This document shows, one piece after another, positions 1 through 8,567 of a stretch of DNA of 64,000 bases (within the stretch, counting starts at the first letter, position 1; every line of letters begins with the position of its first letter). Origin of the DNA: Pedobacter soli (GTDB lineage Bacteria > Bacteroidota > Bacteroidia > Sphingobacteriales > Sphingobacteriaceae). Below the pieces are notes generated by a model. It saw only the letters and a list, made by a program, of their open reading frames with translations. It did not search any database and had not been told where the DNA came from. A program made the translations under genes and the position numbers. The stretch lies in assembly GCF_900101435.1 (NCBI RefSeq), contig NZ_FMZH01000003.1:186001-250000 (forward strand), read 5' to 3'.

Positions 1-127
1 CCGATCATTGTTACGGCCATAAATCTAGCTCAGACTTAAAACAGATTTAACATATTTTTAAACTTTTTTATACCTTGATGCAACGTTTTAAAATCTCTAC
101 TGTCTTATAATCAGAATATTCAAAATT

Positions 128-685
128 TTGGAAGCCGTATACATCGATAAAAACCTCGAACTAGTAAAAGAATGCATGCAGGGAAGCCGCGCTGCACAGT
201 TTGAATTGTACAAACTGTATGCGAAGGCAATGTATAACGTAGCGCTGCGCATTTTAAATTATGAGGAAGAGGCCGAAGATGTTTTACAGGAAGCCTTTTT
301 AGACGCTTTTACCAGAATTGTTGATTTTAGGCAGGAAACCACTTTTGGGCTTTGGCTGAAACAGATTGTAATCAACAAATCAATCAATTATCTGCGCAAG
401 CGTAAAATGGAATTTGTAAGTACCGACGAAATAACGGAGGTACCTGACGAGGTGAGCTTTGATGATTATGAGGTGCAATTACAGGCCGAAGAAATTAGAA
501 AAGCCATTACCGAATTGCCTGATGGCTACAGGGTAGTGTTGAGTTTGTACCTGCTTGAGGGGTACGACCATGAAGAAATTGCACACATTTTAAAAATAAG
601 TGAAAATACAAGTCGCACACAGTATATGCGTGCCAAAAAGAAGTTAAAGATTATTTTAGAACAGAAAGGGATGAGAGATGAATAA
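128..685 (+). CDS. ECF-type RNA polymerase sigma factor
   Basis: A 185-residue sigma-70 family protein of the ECF size class. It has an N-terminal region 2 (about residues 25-90, with the acidic EEEAEDVLQEAF stretch and the promoter-melting segment after it) and a C-terminal region 4 helix-turn-helix (about 125-175, around EEIAHILKISENTSRTQYMRAKKKL). It would direct RNA polymerase to a small regulon. The start used is a TTG; the next Met is at residue 17, inside region 2, so the TTG or a start close to it is preferred. Its 3' end overlaps the next gene by 8 bases, the usual arrangement for a sigma/anti-sigma pair. Confidence 0.9.
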   Translation: MEAVYIDKNLELVKECMQGSRAAQFELYKLYAKAMYNVALRILNYEEEAEDVLQEAFLDAFTRIVDFRQETTFGLWLKQIVINKSINYLRKRKMEFVSTDEITEVPDEVSFDDYEVQLQAEEIRKAITELPDGYRVVLSLYLLEGYDHEEIAHILKISENTSRTQYMRAKKKLKIILEQKGMRDE

Positions 686-1208
686 CGGCAGATTAGAAAC
701 CTTTGTAAAAGAAAACCGCAAAGCCTTCGATGTAATGGAACCATCGGCAGCACTTTGGGCCAAAATTGAAAAGGAATTAGACAGCAAAAAGAAAAAAAAG
801 CCGGTAAAGCTATATTTATGGATGAGCGCCGCAGCCGCTATAGTAGTGGTAATTGGTTTGGCCTGGCTGTACACCGCAAGAGTGCAAAACAACGATTTAG
901 AAATCGCTGATGTTAGCGCTTCGTATGCCAAAAAAGAGGTTCATTTTGCAGGCTTAATTACCGAAAAGAGAGACAGTTTAGCCATTTTTGCCTCGGCCAA
1001 TCCCGAGTTGTATAAAAAGTTTACTGCCGATTTAAGAAAACTGGATGAAGATTACGAAAGATTAAAATCGGAACTACCCACTTCGCCCAACCAAACTTTT
1101 GTGGTAAAGGCTATGGTAAAAAACCGCGAAATACAGTTACAACTTTTAAAACAGCAACTATTAATTATAAACCAGGTTGACGATTACAAAAGGGTTAATC
1201 AGATTTAA
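678..1208 (+). CDS. membrane protein, probable anti-sigma factor partner
   Basis: A 176-residue protein with a charged cytoplasmic N-terminus of about 43 residues, one clear membrane segment (about 46-65, rich in Ala, Val and Ile) and a mostly helical, Lys/Glu-rich C-terminal part that would lie in the periplasm. I recognise no named domain. The 8-base overlap with the ECF sigma gene and the one-membrane-span layout suggest it holds the sigma factor inactive at the membrane; that is inference from context. The C-terminal region (about 95-170) looks like a coiled coil. Confidence 0.75.
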   Translation: MNNGRLETFVKENRKAFDVMEPSAALWAKIEKELDSKKKKKPVKLYLWMSAAAAIVVVIGLAWLYTARVQNNDLEIADVSASYAKKEVHFAGLITEKRDSLAIFASANPELYKKFTADLRKLDEDYERLKSELPTSPNQTFVVKAMVKNREIQLQLLKQQLLIINQVDDYKRVNQI

Positions 1209-1400
1209 AAAAGCGGAAAGACCAAAGCTAAAAGACTAAAGCTTAGATGTTCTAAGATGTCTAAGGTGGTAAAAGACTTAAAACAAAAAATTGAAATTAC
1301 GCGCTTTCGGGAAAAGAATTTGGGAGGAAACGCTCACCGCATTGAATTGCTTACACCAGCCGGCAGGTTTAAGCCTTTAATGTTTTAACAATTAACAAAC

Positions 1401-2687
1401 ATGAAAACAATAAAAATACTTTTAGCCTTTATGGCTTTAATAGCCGTAAAAGCCAGTGCCCAGGAGGCAACAGTTAACAGCCCGTCAGAAAAGGCGATTG
1501 TAGAAAATATCGAAAAATCTACTACGCTGGCTATGGTAAGCAATATCCAGACACAAAATGGGAGCGATGCAGAACGCACAAAATCTTTTAGCAAGAGTTT
1601 CAGTGTAGATAATAACGATAAGGTTAATCTCAACAACCAATACGGATCGATCGTAATTAAAACATGGGATAAAAAAGAAGTAAAGGTTGATATCGACATT
1701 AAAGCTTACAGCAATTCGGATAGTGATGCGCAAAAGCTCATTGATGGTGTAAGCATTGAAGCCAATAAAACTGGTGATGTGGTATCGATAAAAACCAATT
1801 TTGCCGACCGCGGTGGCAATAACTTTATGGGCAGGATAACCAAAAACGGGGTGACCAAACGTCGTGAACTTAAAATTTCCTATATTATTTACATGCCTGC
1901 AGTTAACCCGCTTACGCTAATGCAACAGTACGGGAACGTAAACATGGACGATTTCGCTGGCCCAACTTCTTTAAAAGTTCAGTATGGCAGCTTAACCGCC
2001 GGCAATTTAAGCAACACCAATAACTACATTAATGTGCAGTATGGTAAATGTACCGTTCAGGATATAAATGCAGCTGTTGTGAAACATAGCTATAATGGCC
2101 CGGTAAGTATTGGTAGCGTAGGTACTTTAGAGCTAGCTGCCGAATACGTGGCGGTAAACGTAAATACCATTCGCAAATCGGCAGATATTAAAGTAGAATA
2201 TGGAGGAGGCTTAACCGTTGGCAATATTGGCGGCAACTTATTGCTCAATACAGAGTACGCTAAGGTTGACATTAACAGTGTAAAAGGAAATACCGTAATT
2301 AAACAGGGCTATGGCAGCTTAAACCTGGCCAGTGTAGGTAAACTAAACCTTAAAACCGAATACACCAACGTAAGTCTTGGTGCTTTAAATGGCGATGCAT
2401 TAATCGATATGGAGTATAACAAGCTTAGCGTAGCCGATATTACTCCGGCCTGCCGCAACTTTACCTTTACCGGCGAATATGTGAGTACTGCACTTGGCTT
2501 TAACGACAGATATAACGCAAACTTTAATCTTTCAACATCTTACGCAGGATTTAAATATGGCTCCAACGTTTCGGCCAGTAAAGTTAGCGACGATGATGAA
2601 ACCAAAAAATATGCGGGCAAAATCGGCTCAGGAGGCAGTGCTACTGTAAATGTTAAATCAGAATACGGATCGATCACCTTCAAATAA
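1401..2687 (+). CDS. secreted repetitive beta-rich protein (DUF4097-like adhesin type)
   Basis: A 428-residue exported protein with a signal peptide ending near Ala-Ser-Ala-Gln at residue 21. The mature part is made of short beta-strand repeats, with a recurring QYG/EYG/GYG motif every 20 or so residues (for example QYGSIVIKTW, QYGNVNMDDF, QYGSLTAGNL, EYGSITFK at the end). That is the look of a beta-solenoid of the DUF4097 putative adhesin type. It lies 192 bp after the sigma/anti-sigma pair and is a likely member of the same small regulon. Function is unknown; cell-surface or periplasmic binding is a guess from the fold. Confidence 0.75.
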   Translation: MKTIKILLAFMALIAVKASAQEATVNSPSEKAIVENIEKSTTLAMVSNIQTQNGSDAERTKSFSKSFSVDNNDKVNLNNQYGSIVIKTWDKKEVKVDIDIKAYSNSDSDAQKLIDGVSIEANKTGDVVSIKTNFADRGGNNFMGRITKNGVTKRRELKISYIIYMPAVNPLTLMQQYGNVNMDDFAGPTSLKVQYGSLTAGNLSNTNNYINVQYGKCTVQDINAAVVKHSYNGPVSIGSVGTLELAAEYVAVNVNTIRKSADIKVEYGGGLTVGNIGGNLLLNTEYAKVDINSVKGNTVIKQGYGSLNLASVGKLNLKTEYTNVSLGALNGDALIDMEYNKLSVADITPACRNFTFTGEYVSTALGFNDRYNANFNLSTSYAGFKYGSNVSASKVSDDDETKKYAGKIGSGGSATVNVKSEYGSITFK

Positions 2688-2713
2688 GTATTTACCAAAC
2701 TAAACAAAAATAG

Positions 2714-2741
2714 TCCTGTCTGTTATAGGCAGGATTTTTTT
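2714..2741 (+). terminator. intrinsic terminator after the adhesin-like gene
   Basis: Stem TCCTGTC/GGCAGGA (one T-G wobble), a 7-base loop and then a run of seven T. It lies 26 bp after the stop codon and closes the first transcription unit. Confidence 0.8.
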
Positions 2742-2888
2742 GTTTATTACTGTCCGGTAACGGATATTAAATGCTCGATAATGAACACTGAAATACCCAT
2801 AAGGACTCATAGTTTAACGCAAACAGGCTTTTTTCAACTGGTATAAAAATTGAAAGTCAAAAAATATCCAAATTAAACTAAACAAACT

Positions 2889-4256
2889 ATGAAGAAAATT
2901 CTTTTACTACTTCTATTGCCTTTAACTGTACTTGCCCAATCGAACAAATTAACCAAAGCGGATAAGATTTATGGCCTTTCAAAATTTTGGCAAGAAGTAA
3001 ATTACAATTTTGTTTATCTGAATAAAGTTGACCGTGTTAAATGGGACAGCACTTATAAAGCCTTAATTACCACTATACCCGAAACCAAAACAGATTACGA
3101 ATATTACCTGGAAATGCAGCGGTTTTGCGCTATGCTGAAAGATGGGCACACCAACGTTTATATGCCTGCCGGAAAAGATTTTGAACCCATGAACACCATG
3201 TTTGGCGATTATCGTTTCTTTATCGAAAATGTAGAAGACAAAGCCATAATTACCCGGGTTAACCTGAGCAAGAAAGACGAAATTCCGGTTGGGAGCGAAG
3301 TAATAGCTGTAAATGGCCAACCTACTGCACAATACATTGCAGAACACGTTTCGCCGTACATTTCTTCTTCTACCGATTATGTTTTGAAAGATTGGAGTAT
3401 CAGCAAATTGCTTCAGGGCGTTGAGGGCAGCCAGTTTGAAATCAAAATTAAAAAACCCAAAGGACAAATTTTAACCCTGAACTTAACACACAAACGAACT
3501 GAAGAAAAAGAAGTTTTCCCGGCATTTCCTGCAGAATCGGCTTTGCTCGATTTTAAATGGTACCCCAATAATGTAGCTTACGTTGCGCTTAACTCTTTCG
3601 GGGATGAGAAAATAGATTCGCTTTTTACTACCAAATTGCCAGAACTCTATAAAGCCAAAGCCATAATTATTGATTTGAGAAATAACGGAGGCGGGAGCAC
3701 TGGTATTGGAAGCTATATTTTGAAATATTTAACAAACGACAGCTTACTTTATGGTTCGCGCAATGCTACCCGCCAACTCAGTTCGGCTTTTAAAGCCTGG
3801 GGGTATTATACCAAGGCAAAGGATACGGTTAATAATGAGTGGAGCAAAAAAGCCCTGCTTACCTTTCAGGATAATTATTTTTATCATTTTGATTATGCAC
3901 CGTTAAAGAATAAGCTTTCTGAAAAGCGGATTGTTGTGCCTACAGCTTTATTAATTGGCCATAATACTGCTTCAGCAGCCGAAGATTTTTTAATTTATGC
4001 CGACAACCAAAAGCACATGACCAAAATTGGCAGAAACTCTTTTGGAAGTACCGGACAGCCCTATCTTTTTGATCTTCCGGGCGGCGGCAGTGCCAGAGTA
4101 TGCACCAAAAAAGATACTTATCCTGATGGACGTGAATTTGTGGGTCACGGCGTAAAACCCGACATAGAAGTAACGCCAACGGTAAAAGATTTTATGGCTA
4201 ATAAGGATACTACGCTGAGTACCGCAATAGATTATCTCAATAAAAAGATAAAATAA
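2889..4256 (+). CDS. S41 family peptidase
   Basis: A 455-residue secreted protease with a signal peptide (residues 1-16, ending in LAQ). A PDZ-like region (about 125-200) is followed by the S41 core with IIIDLRNNGGGS and the nucleophile motif GHNTASAAEDF, in which Ser362 is the expected catalytic serine. The later motif is GRNSFGSTGQP, without the Lys that C-terminal processing peptidases carry, so it fits the tricorn-like S41B group better than CtpA. It stands alone, with a terminator on each side, in a run of exported proteins. Confidence 0.85.
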   Translation: MKKILLLLLLPLTVLAQSNKLTKADKIYGLSKFWQEVNYNFVYLNKVDRVKWDSTYKALITTIPETKTDYEYYLEMQRFCAMLKDGHTNVYMPAGKDFEPMNTMFGDYRFFIENVEDKAIITRVNLSKKDEIPVGSEVIAVNGQPTAQYIAEHVSPYISSSTDYVLKDWSISKLLQGVEGSQFEIKIKKPKGQILTLNLTHKRTEEKEVFPAFPAESALLDFKWYPNNVAYVALNSFGDEKIDSLFTTKLPELYKAKAIIIDLRNNGGGSTGIGSYILKYLTNDSLLYGSRNATRQLSSAFKAWGYYTKAKDTVNNEWSKKALLTFQDNYFYHFDYAPLKNKLSEKRIVVPTALLIGHNTASAAEDFLIYADNQKHMTKIGRNSFGSTGQPYLFDLPGGGSARVCTKKDTYPDGREFVGHGVKPDIEVTPTVKDFMANKDTTLSTAIDYLNKKIK

Positions 4257-4266
4257 CCAATCCCCT

Positions 4267-4297
4267 AAAGTCCCGGCAAATTTTGGTGGGACTTTTT
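4267..4297 (+). terminator. intrinsic terminator after the S41 peptidase gene
   Basis: Perfect 8-bp stem AAAGTCCC/GGGACTTT with a 13-base loop, running into T residues; it lies between the S41 stop and the thioredoxin-like start 17 bp further on. Confidence 0.8.
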
Positions 4298-4313
4298 ATA
4301 TTTTAGCCTTTCT

Positions 4314-4868
4314 ATGAGGATTTACCTTTTTACTTTGCTTTTGATATCAGGATTTGCCCGAGCACAGGAAACACCAGTTGTTAAATGGGCTACGCAGGAA
4401 ACTTTTTTCGAAGATTTAACCGGTAAAGATTTACCTGATTTCAATGGATTAACCATCAATAAAAAAACCTTTAGCAGGGCCAATTTAAAAAACCAGGTTG
4501 TAGTAATTAATTTCTGGTTTGAAAACTGCCCGCCCTGTCTGGCCGAAATGCCCGAATTGAATAAGCTGGCAAAGGCGTACAGACAAAAAGGCGTGCGCTT
4601 TATCGGCATTACCCACGATACGCCAACACGTGCCAAACATTTTCAAAAACGAAATGGTTACGAATATGAAATTGTATCGATGAGTAAGGCGGAAATTAGC
4701 AAGCTCAACATCAACCACGGCTTTCCCACTAACATTCTTGTAGGGGCGGATGGAAAAATCATTTACGCTACAGCAAATATTTCTTTAACCGATACGGCTT
4801 TTAAAGCCAAATCGATTTTATTTGCAGATAAACTAAAAGCAGCAGTAGAAAAGGCTAACAGCAAATAG
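4314..4868 (+). CDS. TlpA-like thioredoxin-fold protein
   Basis: A 184-residue exported redoxin. The signal peptide ends near Ala-Arg-Ala-Gln at residue 18. The thioredoxin fold follows, with the active-site motif NCPPC (Cys72 and Cys75) after NFWFE, the usual INFW strand and helix of TlpA/ResA proteins, and a cis-Pro candidate in NHGFPTN. It should reduce or shuffle disulphides, or handle peroxide-type oxidants, in the periplasm. The start lies 17 bp after a terminator, so it needs its own promoter or read-through. Confidence 0.85.
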   Translation: MRIYLFTLLLISGFARAQETPVVKWATQETFFEDLTGKDLPDFNGLTINKKTFSRANLKNQVVVINFWFENCPPCLAEMPELNKLAKAYRQKGVRFIGITHDTPTRAKHFQKRNGYEYEIVSMSKAEISKLNINHGFPTNILVGADGKIIYATANISLTDTAFKAKSILFADKLKAAVEKANSK

Positions 4869-4962
4869 CCTATACCTAATAAACGGTAAATAAAACAGAT
4901 ATGCTTATCTTAGTTGTAAGGTAAATTAGTCCTGGCGCATAACCTTTGTTAAAACTTAAACG

Positions 4963-5592
4963 ATGAAATCTGTTAACAGCAAAAATGCATACCTTACCGT
5001 CATTACGTTAATTATCTGGTTTTCGCTTTCACTGCAATTCAGTTTAAGTTTAAGGCATTATAATGGGGCACTTTGGCCAACCCTTAAAATACTTTTGTCT
5101 TTTTTTACCGTTTTAACCAACCTCATCGTAGCCATCTGCCTGGTTGCACAATTGTTGTTAAAACAAACTGCCTTAGGCCGCTTTTTTTCGAAACCCGCAA
5201 GCCAAACAGCTGTTGCAGTTTATATATTTTTAGTGGCTTTAGTATATAATGTAGCTTTACGCGGTTTAGACCAGCCAAAGGGATGGCACAGTTTGAGTAA
5301 CGAATTGCTGCACGTAATTAACCCCTTGCTTTTTCTAATTTATTGGGTTGCTTTTGTTGATAAAGCCAGGCTCAGCTACAAACAAACCACAGTTTGGCTT
5401 ATTTATCCGTTATTGTATGTTATTTTTATTGTAATCAGAGGTTATTTAATCGGGCAATATCCTTACCCTTTTATTAATGTAGTAGAGATTGGCTATCCAA
5501 AGGCGATTTTAAATACAATTATTATTTTAGTTGTATTTTGGATTTTATCCTTAATTTTTGTGTTTACAGGCAAAAAGACTGCAAAAATCTAA
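4963..5592 (+). CDS. Pr6Pr family membrane protein
   Basis: A 209-residue integral membrane protein with six predicted hydrophobic segments (about 12-32, 42-64, 79-99, 115-130, 145-162, 183-203). The spacing, the His after the first segment (LRHYNG) and the central HSLSNELLHVINPL stretch match what I know as the Pr6Pr (FAR-17a/AIG1-like) family. The biochemical role is not established. Its stop codon overlaps the stop of the convergent bestrophin gene. Confidence 0.75.
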   Translation: MKSVNSKNAYLTVITLIIWFSLSLQFSLSLRHYNGALWPTLKILLSFFTVLTNLIVAICLVAQLLLKQTALGRFFSKPASQTAVAVYIFLVALVYNVALRGLDQPKGWHSLSNELLHVINPLLFLIYWVAFVDKARLSYKQTTVWLIYPLLYVIFIVIRGYLIGQYPYPFINVVEIGYPKAILNTIIILVVFWILSLIFVFTGKKTAKI

Positions 5593-6479
5593 AGCACATA
5601 CTCATCATTTATCGGCTTCACCGGTTCCGGAATTTCTTCTTCTTCCAGCATCTGCAACAGGTTAATTTCAATCGTTCTGGTAATCTGGTTAAGTGGTACA
5701 CCAGCCGAATTGTTCTCGAAGGGATTAACCAGGCTCATACCATTAATTTGTGTAGATACAAATACAAAACCGATTAACCAGCCTAAAAATATAGCAGCAG
5801 GTCCGGCATCCTGACTAATTACCAGCGTGAAAGTTACCACAAACAACCAGATAAACACTTTGGTAAGGTAGCTGTAAGTTGTAGGAAAAATGGTGTTTTT
5901 AATGCGCTCGCTCATGCCCATCGAATCAGAAAAACGGGTTAGCATCTCATTAATTTCGATAAACCTGAAACCATCAACCACACCTGATTTAGAAAGTTTC
6001 TGCAAATCGCGCGATTGAATATTGAGCAATGCATTGTGCTTATTGTTGTGCTTTTCCATTTCTTTCAAATCGGCTTCTTCCAAATATTTGGTATAAATTT
6101 CATCAACTGTACCCCTCAAATTGGCTTTTAAAGCATATAAAAAAGCGATATGCCTGCAAACCATCCGTTTCACACTTTCTCGGTCATCGTCAGCATAATT
6201 AATTAAAGCCCTTGCGAAAGAACGCGAATCGTTAACCAGGGCGCCCCATACTTTCCGCGCCTCCCACCACCGATCGTAGGCCTGGTTGTTGTTAAAACCT
6301 ATAAAAAAGGCAATGGCCGTACCCAAAACCGTTGGGATAATGGAGGGAATAGAAAAATGATGCGCAATTAAATATTCGCGCACGAAATAAGCCGCTGTGC
6401 AGGAGGCGATCATAATCAGATCGACATGCCATGTATTTCTTAAAATTCTACTTAACCTGATGTTTTGAACTAAAAGCAT
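5589..6479 (-). CDS. bestrophin-like (UPF0187) membrane channel protein
   Basis: About 296 residues from the ATG at 6479. It carries the features of bacterial bestrophin-like anion channels: hydrophobic segments near the N-terminus, the conserved AFFIGFNNNQAYDRWWEARKVWGALVNDSR block (named here by parts: NNNQAYDRWWEAR then WGALVNDSR), a long helical middle and a C-terminal hydrophobic pair followed by NPFENN. A longer reading frame begins with a TTG at 6512, but the extra 11 residues are not typical and the ATG is preferred. No Shine-Dalgarno sequence is visible at either. It is convergent with the Pr6Pr gene. Confidence 0.85.
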   Translation of the reverse strand: MLLVQNIRLSRILRNTWHVDLIMIASCTAAYFVREYLIAHHFSIPSIIPTVLGTAIAFFIGFNNNQAYDRWWEARKVWGALVNDSRSFARALINYADDDRESVKRMVCRHIAFLYALKANLRGTVDEIYTKYLEEADLKEMEKHNNKHNALLNIQSRDLQKLSKSGVVDGFRFIEINEMLTRFSDSMGMSERIKNTIFPTTYSYLTKVFIWLFVVTFTLVISQDAGPAAIFLGWLIGFVFVSTQINGMSLVNPFENNSAGVPLNQITRTIEINLLQMLEEEEIPEPVKPINDEYVL

Positions 6480-6616
6480 ATATTCTAAATGGTGAATGAA
6501 AATACAAAACAAAAGGCAAAATGTTTTATTTGGCGCTAAATTTAATAGCCGACAGTACAGGTTGCCGATTGTGACTCAAATGTTTATATTGGGAAACCAA
6601 ATATTCCCGAATTTTT

Positions 6617-8140
6617 ATGAGCGACGCTTTACCTAAGAACAACATTTTTAAAGTTATTGGTGCATCATCACTGGGCACACTGATTGAATGGTACGATTTT
6701 TACATTTTTGGCAGCCTTGCCGTGATTATCGGTCACCAGTTATTTCCAGAAGACGCGGGTGCATCGGCCCTGATTAATACACTTGCCATATTTGCCGCAG
6801 GTTTTATTGTACGCCCTTTTGGCGCCCTGGTTTTTGGCCGGCTTGGCGATTTAATTGGCCGCAAATACACCTTTCTTTTAACCCTGGTTTTAATGGGTGG
6901 CTCTACTTTTTTTATAGGACTTATTCCCTCTTATAAAAGCATTGGCTATGCAGCGCCCATTTTAGTCTTAATATTAAGATTAGTACAAGGTTTGGCCCTC
7001 GGTGGCGAGTATGGGGGAGCTGCAACCTATGTAGCCGAACATGCCCCCGAAAATAAACGAGGCTTTTTTACCAGCTGGATACAAACGACAGCTACGTTGG
7101 GTTTATTCCTTTCGCTGGGCATTATTGTAATTACCAAGAATATTTTGGGCGCCGAAACTTTTGGCGATTGGGGCTGGCGCATTCCCTTCCTGCTATCGAT
7201 TGTACTGGTAGTGGTATCCATTTACATCCGGATGAAAATGCACGAATCGCCGCTGTTTTCGAAACTAAAGGCAGAAGGAAATGTTTCGAAAAACCCGCTA
7301 AAAGAAAGCTTTAGTCATAAAGCTAACTTTAAAATGGTGCTTTTAGCGCTATTTGGTGCAACCATGGGACAAGGCGTAATCTGGTATACCGGACAATTTT
7401 ATGCGCAATCGTTTTTAGAGAACACCTGTAAGCTCGATTTTAATGATTCGAGATATATTTTACTTTGGGGAATTGCCTTTGCCACTCCGTTTTTTGTAGT
7501 ATTTGGTGCATGGAGTGATAAAGTGGGCCGAAAGTGGATTATGCTTACGGGTATGTTGCTGGGTATTATTTTCTACCGCCCCATTTATCAGATTTTTCTG
7601 GATGATACCGATTATACCAAAATTGAACAAAGCGATATTTTATCTTCAACAGCTGCCCCGGCAAGTGCTGTATTGATTCCAAATTCAACTGATAGTTTAA
7701 GAACCACCGTAACCAAAGTAATGCTTAAAAGCGGAGCCTCATTTAGCCGGATACAAACAGATACCATTTCGGTGAGTAACGGCATTTTACCAGCAAAAGA
7801 AATTATTAAAGATAAAATATTGGCCAAAACCGTATTCTGGAAGTTCGTTGGACTGATTTTTTTCCAGATTTTACTGGTAACCATGGTTTATGGACCAATT
7901 GCTGCATTTTTGGTTGAGCTTTTCCCTACCAAAATCAGGTATACTTCCATGTCGCTACCTTACCATATTGGCAATGGTGTTTTTGGGGGACTGGTTCCTT
8001 TTATTGCCACCCTGATAGCCAGTTTTTCGGGATCGACGCCGCTATCTGGCTTGTGGTACCCTATTGGCATTGCCACATTGAGTTTGGTGATTGGCGCCAT
8101 TTATTTATCGAACAAAAGAGACGAAAACATTAACGATTAG
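6617..8140 (+). CDS. MFS transporter of the metabolite:H+ symporter (MHS) type
   Basis: A 507-residue, 12-segment transporter. The N-terminal GTLIEWYDFYIFG block, motif A copies GRLGDLIGRK (74-83) and SDKVGRKW (300-307), and the LVQGLALGGEYGGA signature (about 122-135) are typical of the MHS subfamily (proline/betaine, shikimate and ketoglutarate permeases). The substrate cannot be read. A loop of about 80 residues (325-405), rich in Ser and Thr, is inserted after the ninth segment; by topology it should face the periplasm. It is 11 bp from a small membrane protein gene and probably cotranscribed with it. Confidence 0.88.
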   Translation: MSDALPKNNIFKVIGASSLGTLIEWYDFYIFGSLAVIIGHQLFPEDAGASALINTLAIFAAGFIVRPFGALVFGRLGDLIGRKYTFLLTLVLMGGSTFFIGLIPSYKSIGYAAPILVLILRLVQGLALGGEYGGAATYVAEHAPENKRGFFTSWIQTTATLGLFLSLGIIVITKNILGAETFGDWGWRIPFLLSIVLVVVSIYIRMKMHESPLFSKLKAEGNVSKNPLKESFSHKANFKMVLLALFGATMGQGVIWYTGQFYAQSFLENTCKLDFNDSRYILLWGIAFATPFFVVFGAWSDKVGRKWIMLTGMLLGIIFYRPIYQIFLDDTDYTKIEQSDILSSTAAPASAVLIPNSTDSLRTTVTKVMLKSGASFSRIQTDTISVSNGILPAKEIIKDKILAKTVFWKFVGLIFFQILLVTMVYGPIAAFLVELFPTKIRYTSMSLPYHIGNGVFGGLVPFIATLIASFSGSTPLSGLWYPIGIATLSLVIGAIYLSNKRDENIND

Positions 8141-8151
8141 CATTTAAGAAA

Positions 8152-8403
8152 ATGAATACACTGAAGAAATTTTTAGGCTTAATCTGGATGGTTTTAGGAC
8201 CATTAGCTATGACATTTTTGTTTTTACAAGCCATAGAAAAAGTAGGTTTAACCCATACCGACATTGAACGCACAAACACCATTTTACAATGGGGAATTAT
8301 CTTGTTTATTTTCCTGCCCATAAGCTTAGGGCTCATGATTTTCGGTTTTTATGCCTGGAAAGGCGAATATGATAAATTGCCGGAGAGCTCGGAAGAGGTG
8401 TAA
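8152..8403 (+). CDS. small two-span membrane protein next to the MHS transporter
   Basis: An 83-residue protein with two hydrophobic segments (about 7-24 and 44-66) and a short charged tail. It starts 11 bp after the transporter gene, so the two are very likely one operon and may work together, for example as a small accessory subunit. From memory it resembles DUF6814 proteins found beside such transporters in Sphingobacteriaceae; I could not check that. Confidence 0.75.
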   Translation: MNTLKKFLGLIWMVLGPLAMTFLFLQAIEKVGLTHTDIERTNTILQWGIILFIFLPISLGLMIFGFYAWKGEYDKLPESSEEV

Positions 8404-8460
8404 ATGTTATTTTTACCACAAAGCACTCCCGCTCTCGCGCGCTTCCAACGCGTGCGAAAA

Positions 8461-8490
8461 TAGCCTGTCGTATTTTACGACGTCAAGCTA
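8461..8490. repeat. inverted repeat between convergent genes
   Basis: A perfect 6-bp stem GTCGTA/TACGAC (8467-8481) inside a weaker outer TAGCCTG/CAAGCTA pairing. No T-run follows on either side, so it may be a weak bidirectional transcription stop or a repeat relic. The rest of 8404-8567 shows nothing else. Confidence 0.4.
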
Positions 8491-8567
8491 TATTTTGCCA
8501 CGGAGGAACGGAAAGCATAGAAAAATATCCATGTTAATCTGTAGCTAAAAAATAAGATTAAAGAAAA

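Noticed and set aside
1209..1400. Possible gene remnant between the anti-sigma-like gene and the adhesin-like gene
   Set aside because: Short direct words (CTAAAG, TCTAAG) occur but no frame of useful length or recognisable fragment is present.
6480..6512. Longer bestrophin start at the TTG at 6512
   Set aside because: The 11 added residues do not fit the family N-terminus and an ATG lies downstream.
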